NCBI GenBank assembly: GCA_001643675.2
Contig: LSRY02000012.1
Span: forward strand, 2,501 to 66,500
From: Monocercomonoides exilis
Lineage: Eukaryota > Preaxostyla > Oxymonadida > Polymastigidae
Direction: 5' to 3'
DNA length: 64,000 nt
Shown: positions 21,996 to 34,011 of the stretch, piece after piece
Layout of the letters: each line of letters begins with the position of its first letter
Numbering within the stretch: position 1 is the stretch's first letter
Translations under genes and position numbers: made by a program
Notes under the pieces: model-generated
Told to the model about the DNA's origin: nothing
Databases searched by the model: none
Seen by the model: the letters and a program-made list of their open reading frames with translations, nothing else

Positions 21996-24900
21996 TCAGT
22001 CTAAAATCCTTGCAGAACCAATTGCTAATCCCTCTTTTTCAAGAGTCATTTCCAGCTTGGTTAGATCGTAAGGAATCTTCTGCTTGCTTTCTGAAAGTTT
22101 CTTTTTAAGGGGCGCAACTAATTCAGCGTCTTCTTCTGGTGAAATGAAAGTGAAAGCACGACCTTTGCGACCAGCACGACCTGTTCTTCCGATTCTGTGC
22201 ACATACTCGTTGATATCCTTTGGAGCATCGTAGTTAATCACTGCTGTCACGCCATGCACATCAATACCACGAGCAGCCACATCTGTCGCTATCAGCACAT
22301 CCTTTCGTCGCTGCTTGAAATCGTCCATTGCCCATTCTCTTTCAGACTGATTCTTTCCTCCATGAATCGTCGCACATCTCAGTCGGTGAGTCACAGCATG
22401 GATGTGGTCAGCCAGCACATCGCAGTTCGCACGCTGGTTCATGAAAATGATGATTGGCGGTGACAAATCAGCCAGCAGGGAATCAAGGCGCTCTCTCTTC
22501 TCCTTCTCTGTCGTCAGCACATACACCTCCTGTGCAATGTTATCTGCCACGTCTCCTGCTTCTCCGATGGTGACAGTTAGCGAAGTGTTCATATGTTCTC
22601 TCGCAATCCGCTCGATTTCTGGTTCCATCGTCGCAGAGAACATGAAAGTCTGCCGAAAGAGAGGAAGCGACGAATGCTTCGGATGAGACTGTCTCAAACT
22701 TCGTCGAAGAACCTTTACGATTGATGAAGATGTTGCACTGTCGCCATCTTTTGTATTTTCGTCTGATGAATCGTGATCGAGTTCATCGTCATCATCTTCG
22801 CTTTCTTCATCGTTCAGTGAAACTGAAGAACTTGAAGATGCTTGCGATGAAGAAGACTGCTTTTGGTTCTTTTTCACCTGCCCCCTTCGCCATACATCAG
22901 ACGATTCCTTGATTGTTCTCTCGCTCTGAGCAGGTATTGCTGCGAAAATGGTGTTGATGTCTTCTTCGAATCCCTGATCCACCATAAGATCTGCCTCATC
23001 CAGCACAACGAATGAGCAGCGGGTCAAGACAAGATACCGAGCGTCCAGAAGATCTTTGATTCTTCCTGTTGTTCCCACAAGCACATCCACACCTCTGCTC
23101 AGCACGTGCCGCTGCTCCTCCAGCTCTTGTCCTCCCACCACCGCCATGTACTTCAGCCCTCGAACGTATCTTCCCAGCAGCCCGAGTGATTCGTCTGTTT
23201 GCTGCACCAACTCTTTCGTCGGTGCCAAAATCAGCGCATACGGCCCAAGCGACGGATCGTGCTTGGCTGCTCGGGGAAGCATGCCGACAAGAGCCAGAAG
23301 AGGCAAGAGAAACGCAGCTGTTTTTCCTGAGCCTGTCTTTGCCAAGCCAATCAGATCGCGCCGTGCAAGCCCAATTGGAATGCAGCACATCTGAATTGGT
23401 GTGGGCTTCTGATAGTTGGCTTCGGTGACAGCCTTCAAAAGCGATGAAGGAAGGTTGCTCTCGCTCCAACTGCGCATTGGTCTGACAGGCGCAAATCCTT
23501 TCACAGAAATCTGATAATCTTCACAGAAAATCCTCCAGTCTCTGTCTGTCATTTCCTCCAGTGATTTTTCTCGCCAGCTTCGCACATCAACACCGCGTCC
23601 ATATTGCGCCTCGCTTTGTTCTTTCTGTCGCTGCCTTATTAGCAAGGCAGCTTGCAACTGCTCTGCCAATGCTTCTTTTTCCTTAAAAAATGAATAAATG
23701 TCATCCAGTTCAAGATGCAAACGAAGAAATGATCACAAAAAAATATATTTATAATTCAAATAATTTTGATGAGTCGAAACAGAAAAAGAAACATGGTCAA
23801 TCATCCATACCTCGTCATTCAATGCATCCTCATCCATTCCCTCAGCATGTTCATCTGATAAATTCCTTTTAGACGATATGTCTGTCTCAGGTGTTGTGTC
23901 TGTTGGTTCGCTTATTTTCATTCTTTTTGTCACCTCGTTTTCATCAACATCCACTTCATCCTTTTCGTCTGCTTCCATTCTTTCTCTTCTGCTTTCTCTT
24001 TCTCTTTGTTTTGTGTCGTCGCGCTCTGTTCTTCCCTTTCCTTTTCTTGCTCTTGAATCGCTCTCATCACTTCGTGAACTGCTTCTTTCATTTCTTCTTT
24101 TAAAATGTCTGTCTGACTCACTTTCACTGCTGCTTTCACTTCGATGTCTATCCTTTCTCCTTCTGCTTTTTTCATCTCTCCTTTTATGTCTTCCATCATC
24201 TCTATCTCTTCTTCTCTCTTTCTCTCGATCTCTTTCTCTTTCTCTATCTCTATCTCTATCCCTATCCCTATCTCTATCTCTTTCTCTTTCTCTTTCTCTA
24301 TTTCTTTCTCTATCTCGTTCTCGTTCTCGTTCTCTATCCCTATCACGTTCTTTTTCTGGATCTTTACTTTTTTCTTTTAATTCTTCTCTTCCTTTTTTTT
24401 GCTTTGAAAGATCAGCATCAATTGTATTTTCATCTGCTTTTTCCTTAGAATCTCTTCTGATCTCAGTTTCTTTTTTGCTTCCTTTCGCTTCTTCCATCTT
24501 CGGGAAAGTATTAATTGTTTGTTCTCCCATCAATCGTTTTTGCAATAATGTGTCGTAAAAGGAATATTGCTCCGATTGTCTTTGTTCAGTTCTATCAATT
24601 CCTCCTTTCATTCCTCTACCAAAAAGAACTGCCGGCTCAAATCGTTCTTTAAATCTAAAAAGAAACAAAATAATTCAACAAATGTAACATTTGTAATGTT
24701 GAAAATCATACAGTTCATTTGTTTCTGTTGAAGTATCATCTGTTTCCCTCCAATCAAAAAGTAGTTTATAACGATCAGATGGTTTTACGTATCTTGATTT
24801 CTGTTTATCAAGCTGAAGATAATGCCTCTATGTATTATATCAAATAATGAAATGGGTTTGTATTTTTTTTTTAATTATTCGAAAAAATACAAACACGTAT

Positions 24901-25334
24901 GGCATCAAATTCATTCAATGGCTCTTCAGGTTCTTCTGAATCTGGAACTCTTTTGCAAATTCAAAAATTCAAAATAGTAAAGTAGTTAAAATCGGATATT
25001 AGAAAAATTATTGCACACTTAAAAGAGGAAGATGATTTTTCTTCTTTTGCAGTATTGCGCTTTTCAGTATCTTCCTTAGCTAATTTTTTTACAAATAAAA
25101 ATATCAAACACATCTTATAAAATAAAATAATAACGTTTAGATATCGGCTGTTCGAGCCAAGCTTTGTGAGAATCCTCCAATTGCTTTTGAAGTTTTTGTC
25201 GTTCTTTTTGTTCCTCCTCGGCACGTAATTTGGCTAATCGTTCTCGTTCTGCTTTGGGAATAAAACGCACTTGAGACTATTTACAAAAGTCAAATAAAAT
25301 ATTTATCATATATCAAAATCTTAGCACAAACCAT
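21996..25334 (-). CDS. PRP28: Spliceosomal DEAD-box helicase PRP28/DDX23
   Basis: Seven exons: 25334-25332 (ATG only), 25276-25135, 25079-25019, 24949-24895, 24827-24712, 24654-23811 and 23681-21996. They join in phase to 968 residues. The pre-helicase region has PRP28 hallmarks (FIPKAERERLAKL, KLLFDWRETDDTS, LFGRGMKGGIDR, MTDRDWRIFCEDY). Helicase motifs: AKTGSGKT (Walker A), PTKEL, TTGR, DEAD (VVLDEADLM), SAT, and HRIGRTGRAG. PRP28 swaps U1 for U6 at the 5' splice site. An Arg/Asp/Glu-repeat and Ser-rich tract of ~200 residues sits between the GRG motif and the helicase, and an acidic Ser-rich loop lies before SAT. The initiator ATG is followed at once by an intron (GTTTGT donor). Stop TGA. 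Confidence 0.93.
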
Positions 25335-25780
25335 TGAATCGAATTTATTAAGGGAAATGAAATAAACACAGAATTATTGTGAACAAATCATTTACAAGAT
25401 TTTCCTTAAGTTGATTTGGGAGATTCGAGTTATCATTTCAAATATTAATAAATAATTACCAAGAAAATTTTAAGATGATTATTAAAGTCAAAAACAAACT
25501 CAATAATATTCTTGTATATATAGAAAAAATAAACTTTCATCATTTAAAATTGAAAGCACTTTTGAAACAAATGTTCAAGAAATCTTATTTCAGGCGAAAA
25601 CAATTCGTGAATAAATAAAAAATCAATTGGTTTGGATCACCTCGTTTTATTTTTATTGATTTTTGTTAATTTTTTAAAATGTCAACTGAAGTTTGTGTTT
25701 TGTAAATTCTTTTTATTTTTTATTTGACAAACGTTTAGCAATTATTTTATCCAGATTCTCATGAATCAATAGATAATGCA
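25335..25780. other. Divergent intergenic region PRP28/SKI2
   Basis: About 446 bp of A+T-rich sequence between the PRP28 start (minus) and the SKI2 start (plus). It must hold both promoters. I see no distinctive motif. Confidence 0.5.
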
Positions 25781-28700
25781 ATGTTTCAATCATTGTTCAA
25801 TCTTGATGCATCGATAGAATCAATATGCGAGCATACAATGACGTCAGATGAATGCTCATTTGGAATGGATCATCACTTTTTAAAAACTGAAGGAGAACAC
25901 TTGGATAATGATTTTCTCTTTCCAATACTTTCTGATCCGGAAGAACTTTCATTATCAAAAGCTTTTCCTCGTGAAATGCTTGTATGCTATTCACATTATA
26001 ATTATTTATAAAATATTTATTACAGGAGCAAACAGTTCAAGCTGTCCAATCTTCAATTACCCAGAAGCACAAAGTGTTAACAAACCAGAGAGTCTTATCA
26101 ACTTCTAGTAATTCTGAATATGGAGGAACAAGGATAGCAGAAGGCGAACATATGTTCATGCCCCGATTTTCTCTTGGTTTGTTTTTAAAAATTTTGGAAA
26201 TTTTAACACCATTAATTGTCTGTATAGTTAATTCATCTGTTCCTGATAAGGATATTGTTGCATTGATTGATTACATTCAAAAAGGCGACTCAACACCTTT
26301 CGAGCAAGCAATTCAAAAATCTTCTGCTACAAAAAGACGATCTGTTTCTCCATCTCCTCAAGTAGAATATCAAGAAAATGAAAAACGTATTGAAAAGCAA
26401 GTACCTTCTATTCTCATAGACTCATCTCCTTCGAGCAATCAGCAAAGCATATCCGATTCCGAGAATATGCAATCTGTGGAAGAGCTAACTGAGCAACGAA
26501 AAGATGATTCTGCACAACAGAATGACGAAATTCGACCACCCTCACCGGAATTTATGCCACTTCCTCTCAAACTCATACCTCCAAAAACGACGAAAAAGAC
26601 AACTGAAAATGATGCAAAACAAGAAACAGAAAATGTTAGCAAATTCGAACATCAAAAAGTTAATTTAGCAGTGAAGGCTGATTTTCCTTCTCTCCAACAA
26701 TCATCTCGGAAGATGTCTCGTTCGCCTCCGCCTCGCAAGCAATCGCGATCTCCTCCGCCGCAGGCACAGGAGATGACTCAGTCACCGCAAGAGAAACAGC
26801 AAGCATCACTTTCCCCTCGTCGCACATCCACTTCACCTCCGCCTCTTCCTTCAGAAAAACTGAAACAAAAAGGAGCTGTCTCGTTGAATGATGTTGTCTT
26901 TTCCTCGAAGAAGCCGTCATCTTCCAGCTCTTTTCGATACATTCCACAAAACAAAGCAAAAAAGCAGGAAAATTCAGATAAGCAGCCGCTGTCTCCGCTT
27001 GTTATGATGCCTCTTCCGCTGAATTCTCCTGATTCAGCCGCATCATCCATGTCATCTAAATCAATGGCTGCAGAAGAGAAGAAACCGAAACGGAACACTT
27101 GGAAAAAAGAACGAACCGGAAAGCAGACTGAAAAAGGCGCTGACTTCAAAAATCTGAATTCGACTGCCTCTGAATCCTCACCAAATGATAATGAACGCTC
27201 AATGAACTCACTTCTGCCAGATCCAACCTCTTCTGCTGCCTCAGCTGCACATGTCTCTCAGCCAAGCACGTCCACACTGGCATTGTCACAACATGCTGCT
27301 TTCCCTCCTCCACCTTCAATTATTGCCAGGCAAACATCAAAGGCCTCTTCACCTTCTAATTCCACTAGCAGTCCAAATACTCCACAAGCACAGTCTTCTG
27401 ATTATCTATTGCCAACTCCATCTACAACTTCATCATCATCTCCTTCTTCTTCGCATTCTTCTTCTCCTTCTTCTTCTTCGTCTACGTCTTCGTCTTCAGC
27501 TAAAGTCCATTTGCCGGTGTCGTATCTGTTTCGTCCTTATCTGCCGATGCGTGGGCTGATTTCCTCAAACGATGAATCGACATCTCAGTCAGGAAAAGAA
27601 GACAAAAACAGCCCAAACGAGGCGAAGCTGCTGGATGAGCTGTTTGGAGCAGATGTGTTGGAGCAAAAGAAGAAGCAGGAGAGGCAGAAGGCCAGCCAGC
27701 TGATGGGAGAAGAAGACGCCGAATTTGACGAACTCGACGAAAAGGATGTTCCGAACGATGTGCAGCAGAAGGAGCAGCAGAGGTGCCTCTATTTGACACA
27801 TCGCGTGTGGCTGACGGCAGCTGAAAAGAAGAGGCTGAAAAAGAAGATGGACAACTTCGAAAAAACGGAGCTGCGGAAAAACACGAAAAAGTCGAAAACC
27901 CACCACAAAGACACAGAAAGTGCTGGGATGTTCAAATTGGCTCCGTTTCTGCTTGACAACAGAAGAGGCAGCATCGGCACGGTAGACAGAAAATACCTTG
28001 TCAAACGAGAGAAAACGCTCGTTTCGATGGCGGCTGAAGATAAGCTGGTGTCTCTTCCGGCTGTTCTGCAGAATCCAGCGCTGTTCAGCTGCAACGACGA
28101 TGCTGTTGGAGTGAAAGGAGTTGGGAAGGAGATTGAGTTGGCACAGCAGACAGCAGCAGCGCTTTCAAAGAAAGCAAACACTTATTCAAAAAAGGGAAAG
28201 CAAGACTGCAAAAGCGATGGATTCGAATTGAGCGAAGATGAATCAGAAAATGTGGGAATGAAACTGTTGGATATGCTTGTGAAGAAAGCAGCTGATAAAC
28301 CAGATGACAAACAAACACCTCAAAAAGTGCAGTCAAAATCAAATAAGCCGAAAAAGCAACAGTCGGAAGGAGAACAAGAGGGAAAAGAAGAAGACAACGA
28401 TGAGTCATCCACAACATCATCTTCAGAGGAGACAGATGAGTTGAGCAAAGATGCAGAAGATGAAGACAACCAAAACGAACTGAGCCAAAATGATGAAGAA
28501 TTATACAATGCGAAGGAAGAGAGCGAGCTGACGACAGCAGAAATTTACAGCCGCTTCTATCGAGGACTGTTTGGGACAGAAGAAAAGAGAGACAGACATT
28601 TTGAGGAGCAGAGAGAAAGGAAGCTGAGAGAAGAGATGGCACAAACACTGGCAAAGGAAAGGAGCAGGAACGGCTTTGGAAAGAAGAGCAAGGGCGATCA

Positions 28701-31700
28701 ATCTTCATTGAACCAGCCATTACAAAAACCAGCCAAAAAAGAGAGATTGCCGAAGAAGCCAAAGAACAAGACACAATATTCGCAAGATGGCGCCATTGTG
28801 CTTGTAAATACGGAAGAGACGAATGAAAACGAGGAGAAAGACGAAAAGGAAGAAAAGGAAGAAAATGAATTACAACAAAAGGAAGAAGAGCAGATAAAAA
28901 AGGAAAAAGAAGAAGAAGCAAAAGAAAATGTTATAAAACTTACTCCTTCAAAAGATCTGAATAACGAAGAAGAAGAAGAAGAGAGGAAGAAGAAAGCAAA
29001 AGAGAAGCAAGCACTCAAAGAAAAGAAGGAAGCCTTGAAAAAGAAGAAAGAAGAAGAAGAAGCAAAGCAAAAGCAGTCAATTGAAGTCAAAACAGACAAA
29101 CTTCTTTCTGATTGCGCCTCTTCTGCAATGTCATCTGCTGAGCATCCAGTTGGCGTGTCTGATGAAGACCTTCTCTTCCTTTCTGATTCACTTGCGACTT
29201 CTCTCTCTCTCGTTCCTCCGCACCCCATCGACGCAATTACTCAGCCAAACTTGTCTCAAGTCAAGGCAGACAGCCAGCAACAGATGGCACTTCAGCCATT
29301 TAATGACATACACAATAAGACGAAAGATCCCGAGGACTGGATCAAAATGATGCTGTTTGATGATTCTGCTTCAGGTGGAAACATTTCTCTTGGATTGCCT
29401 CAGCCATCCCCTCTCACAGACAACCATTTCCTTTCTCCATTCACACACAGCGGCGCACTCATTCCTTTCTCTCTCCATCCTGTTCTTTCGACGCTCCTCT
29501 CTTCTTCTGCCACGGCTTCTCTCTCTGCTGCGCCTGGCGACATCTCAAATTCTGTTTTGCAGTACGCTTTTCTGGATGAGACGGAGACTCAAAACACGTT
29601 TGCCCAGCAGCTGCCTCATCCAGCCATTGTCTTTCCCTTTCAGCTCGACCCGTTTCAGCAGCGTGCCATTTTGCACATCGAAAGAGGAGATGCCTTTGTG
29701 TTTGTGGATGCACACACATCAGCTGGGAAGTCGGTTGTGGCTGAATATGCCATTGCTGTCTCTCTGAAGAACAAGACGCGTGCTATCTACACGTCCCCCA
29801 TCAAAACGCTGTCCAATCAGAAGTTCCGCGACCTTCGTCAGACGTTTGGCAACGACGAAGTGGGCATTTTGACAGGCGATGTTTGTATCAACCCCAAAGC
29901 CAACATTCTGGTGATGACAACGGAGATTCTGCGTACAATGCTGTATTCAGGCTCAGAGACACTGACAGATGCCGAGTGGATTATCTTTGATGAGGTGCAC
30001 TACATCAACGACTTTGAGCGTGGTGTCGTGTGGGAAGAGTGTATCATTATGCTTCCTCCCTCTGTTAAAGCTGTGTTCCTCTCAGCAACTGTGCCAAATG
30101 CCATGGAGTTTGCTGAGTGGGTTGGAAGAACAAAGAAAAAGCCTGTTGCTGTTATCCGAACGGACTTCAGGCCTGTTCCTCTCACTCATTTTGCTTATCC
30201 TGGAAGCGGAGACAAGCTGTATTTGGTGATGGACCAGAACAAAAGATTCTTCGGCGCAAACTTCCAGACAGCTGTTGCACAGGCATCGAAGAATGGAGGA
30301 GGCGGAGGCGGAGGTGGTGGTGGAGGCAGAGGAGGAGGAAGAGGTTCTTCTGCTTCTCCTGCCTTTTCATCACCCTATTCGCCTGCAAACAAAGGAGGCG
30401 GGAGGGATTCTCCTTCATCTTCTCAAAGTAAATCGAATAGAAAAGGTGGAAATTCCAGTAAATTCTTTTCAAAATTTGCGAATGCTTCCCAACAAAACTT
30501 TCAGCTAAAACGTGAATGGAAGCCGTTGGTTGAACTTCTGCACAAAAACAACCTTCTTCCTGCGATTGCATTTGTGTTTTCCAAACAGGGCTGCACAGAT
30601 TCAGGAATGGCACTGATGAGCGAGATGGATCTAACGACCCCGAAGGAGAAGGAGCTGATTGAGTATTCATACAAGACGAATGTGCTAGACGGGATGACAG
30701 ATGCAGAGAAGGAGATCGAACAGGTGGTGATGATGGAGGAGTTTCTCAAGAGAGGCATCGGGGTGCATCATGCTGGTATCCTTCCTGTCGTGAAGGAGTG
30801 TGTGGAGCTCCTCTTTGCTTCTGGGCACGTGAAGATCCTGTTTGCAACAGAGACACTCGCAATGGGCGTTAACCTCCCAGCACGCTGTGTGATCTTCCGT
30901 TCGGTGAAGAAGTTTGATTCGAAGCAGATGAGGTATCTGCGCCCAGGAGAGTACACGCAGATGTCTGGAAGAGCAGGGAGAAGAGGAATCGACAAGGTTG
31001 GCACAGTCATCATCAACATGTTTAAAGACTCGTCGATGGATCAGCAGTCGATGGAGGAGATTATGAAAGGCGCAGCAACACGTCTTCAGTCAAAGTTCCA
31101 TCTCTCATTCAGAATGGCACTGAATGCGATGCGGTCGAGCTCAGCCACTTTTGAAGAAGGAGAACTTGAGAAGGAAGAGGAAGAGGATCGAAAGCAGAAA
31201 GAAATGAGACGAATGATGCGATTAGAAGCAAAGCGAGAAGAAAGAAGATTGCTTAAGGCAAAAAGAGAGGAAGCACGGGAACTGGAAAGAAAGAAAAAGG
31301 AGGAAGAAGCAAAGAGCAAAGAGGACAAACACACAAATGAAGATAAGGACGAAAAGGAAGACGATGAAAAAACAAAAGATGACAAAGAAGAAGAATTGTC
31401 TGATGATGACATAGACACAGAAAACATATCTGAAGAGCTGTCGCAAGATGAAGACGAGGAGGCGCAGAAGTACAAGCATATTGCAAAAATCATCAAGAAA
31501 TCGTTTGTGGAGTTCCATTCAAACGAAGCACGGCCATTTCTCGAAGAGAAGCTGAACGGAATGAAGCAAAAACTTCGTTCGCTGCCATTTCCTGTTTGCT
31601 CGTCATCACCAGAAGAAGAGACAGCCATGTCTGCGTATGGTTCTCGTTCTTCTACTTTTTCGTACAAACCTAAAAAGAAGCCACAGAAGCAGCAGCTCCA

Positions 31701-33876
31701 ACAGCCGCCTGAAGATCTGTGCACACTCACTTCCAGCTCTGTTTTTGAGTCTTCTCATATTTTCCATCAGCTTTCGTTGCTTCTCGATTTCCTGTTCAAC
31801 ATGCGCATTGTCTCTTCGATGCTCGTTTCTCTTTCTGTTTCTCGTTCGCTTGCTGAATCTGCTGGAGTCGCATTGCGAATTGGGCGAATGGTGTTTATTT
31901 CAACAGAAGAGTGTCCATTCTGCATAGGCGTGCTCGTTGAGTCGAGTCTGAAGCAGATCAGACAGCGTCTCCAAGCAAACAAAGCAAGAAAAGCTTTCGA
32001 AAAGATTACAAATCAAATGAATAAACAGGAAGCAGGCGCAGCCACATCGACTCCTTCCTATTTGTCTTTGCAATCATATTCAACGACGACTTCATCCATT
32101 GCGCTACCGTCGTTTTCTCAAACCCATTCGCCTTCTTCTTACTTTTCACTTGGATCACCTTCTGGTGCAAGTGCCTGCTACAGAGACATCACAGCTGCTG
32201 ATCTCGATGAGAACGAGGAGCGTATTGCTGTTCTTGCGTTGATTCCTCCGCCTTCCTTTGCTTTCACTCCGCTTGGGTGTGGTGGAGAAGTGAATGAGAC
32301 AGTCTATTTGGGCGGAGACGAGGAGAGAGAAGGCATCAATGGCTGTTCGGATGAGCTCTCCTTTTCAGACACAAGAACGTGGCAGAGGGCACTGCTGTTC
32401 ATTTATCCACGCCACATCGTTTCATTTTCTGAGGAGCTGTTGCAGATAAACATGAAGCTCACTCCACCATCATCTCGCCATCCGCTGTCTATTCCTATTC
32501 TGTCTGCCAATCCAACGTCGCTTCTTTCAGATTGGATGGATCCGACTCCTGTCACATTCCCGAAGTCCTTCTCTTCGCCAAATTCTTCTTCAGTTCCGTC
32601 GGCATCTGTTGCCTCTCGAACACTCGTTGCATCTCCAGCGTCTGTCATTCTGGACTCTCTCTGCGACTATTGCAACGGGCATCAGCCATTCTGCAGCAAG
32701 AGGGTGTTTCCTCAGCTTACAGTTCGTATTCTCTCTGATCCAGACAGATGCGTCGTGAGAAGCCTTAGCAATGGACTGACTTTCTGCTCAGCTGCACGAA
32801 GTGCCTCACAGGCGTTTATTCGGATGGAGATGGAGCAATTTGACGAGTCGAAGTGGGTTGGGGATAAAGTGTGCTCTCAGACGGGAGTGCACTACAGACA
32901 GGCAATTGACATTCTGAAGGGAATCGACAGAATGGAGCAGTATCAGAGAGAAAGAGATAAAAGCGACAGTGTTTTGCTGGAAGAACTGCATCAGCTGATT
33001 ATCATACTTCAGAGAGGAAAGTACATCACATCTGAAGGCATCTTAACTCTAAAGGGACGTGCTGCTTGCGAAGTATGCAACACTTCTAAAGAAAGATGAT
33101 TTACAAGAAATATATTTTTTTGTTTTTATGATTATTCTATTTCATTCAATCCATTTTATAATTCTGCTTTTTCTTATTTGTATTTTATTATTATTATTAT
33201 TGTTATTGTTATTTTCCTTACTGTTTAGGCTGATGTTGGTGATTGTGTGTTGCTGTCTGAAGTAATCTTTGCCAACTTCTTTGCTGGCCTCACTGCGGCA
33301 GATGCAATGTCAGCACTCTCAGCTTTTGTGTGCTCCGAAAAGGGATTTTGGAAGGGAACGAGTTTGCGTTCTTCTTCTGCTTCTGCTTCCGATGGCCAGA
33401 GCGGCGACTGGCTGGGCGAGCGGCTGTCTTGGCTGACGCAGCGGCTGGAGACAGCGTCGTACAACTGGGCGCGTCTGAAGCTGAACGAACCAGTCAACTA
33501 CGACCTCAGCATCCCGCCTGACCCGCAGCTCGTACAGCAGTATCTCTACACGCCCGCAGACGAGTTTTCGCCTCCCGCGCTGAACACAGCTCTGATGGGA
33601 GTCGTCCTCAAATGGGCAGAAGGAAGCGAGTTCAGCGAGGCCTGCCAGTACTCGACGTCTGGAAACATGGCTGACCAGCCCATCATGGAAGGGGCGGTGC
33701 TGCGCTGCATCCTGCGCACAATCAGCGTGGCTGACTCAGTCAAGCGCTGTGCTCGTGTGCTGGGTGATGCACGACTCATGCAGCTGATGGACGACGGTGT
33801 CAAAGCTGTTCATAGAGGAATCGTCAGCGCAGGATCTCTGTATCTGAAGGATGTACAAACAAAACAGAAACCGTAA
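25781..33876 (+). CDS. SKI2: SKI2 RNA helicase (cytosolic exosome cofactor)
   Basis: Exons 25781-25981, 26026-26176, 26228-33072 and 33229-33876 give about 2,614 residues, twice the usual ~1,250. The Ski2-like core begins near 29640: FQLDPFQQRAILHIE, SAGKS (Walker A), SPIKTLSNQKFRDL, TTEILRTML, DEVH followed by YINDFERGVVWEE (Ski2 rather than Mtr4 type), LSATVPN, GVHHAGILP, and QMSGRAGRRG. The C-terminal exon is the DSHCT domain (VVLKWAEGSEFSEAC to IVSAGSLYL). The N-terminal ~1,250 residues are Ser-, Pro- and Lys/Glu-rich. A poly-Gly run and K/E-rich tract interrupt the core. The Ski complex feeds mRNA 3'-5' into the exosome. The 51-bp intron 26177-26227 is a multiple of three without stops. 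Stop TAA. Confidence 0.93.
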
Positions 33877-34011
33877 AATTGCTATGAAATGATTTTTTTC
33901 TTTTACTAAAAAGATAAAAATGAAGTGAATTTTAAATTAAATCATAAAATTACTTTTTCTATTTGAATGTTTAATACATTCTTTTCTCAATAAATACAGA
34001 ATAAAGCTTTT

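Noticed and set aside
23878-24558. Plus-strand Ser/Leu-rich frame of 226 codons
   Set aside because: It is the complement of the Arg/Asp/Glu repeat tract of PRP28, whose exon phases are all consistent.
26160-26230. Hydrophobic segment near the SKI2 N-terminus as a membrane span
   Set aside because: It coincides with a predicted 51-bp intron (GTTTGT...TATAG) that happens to lack stops.
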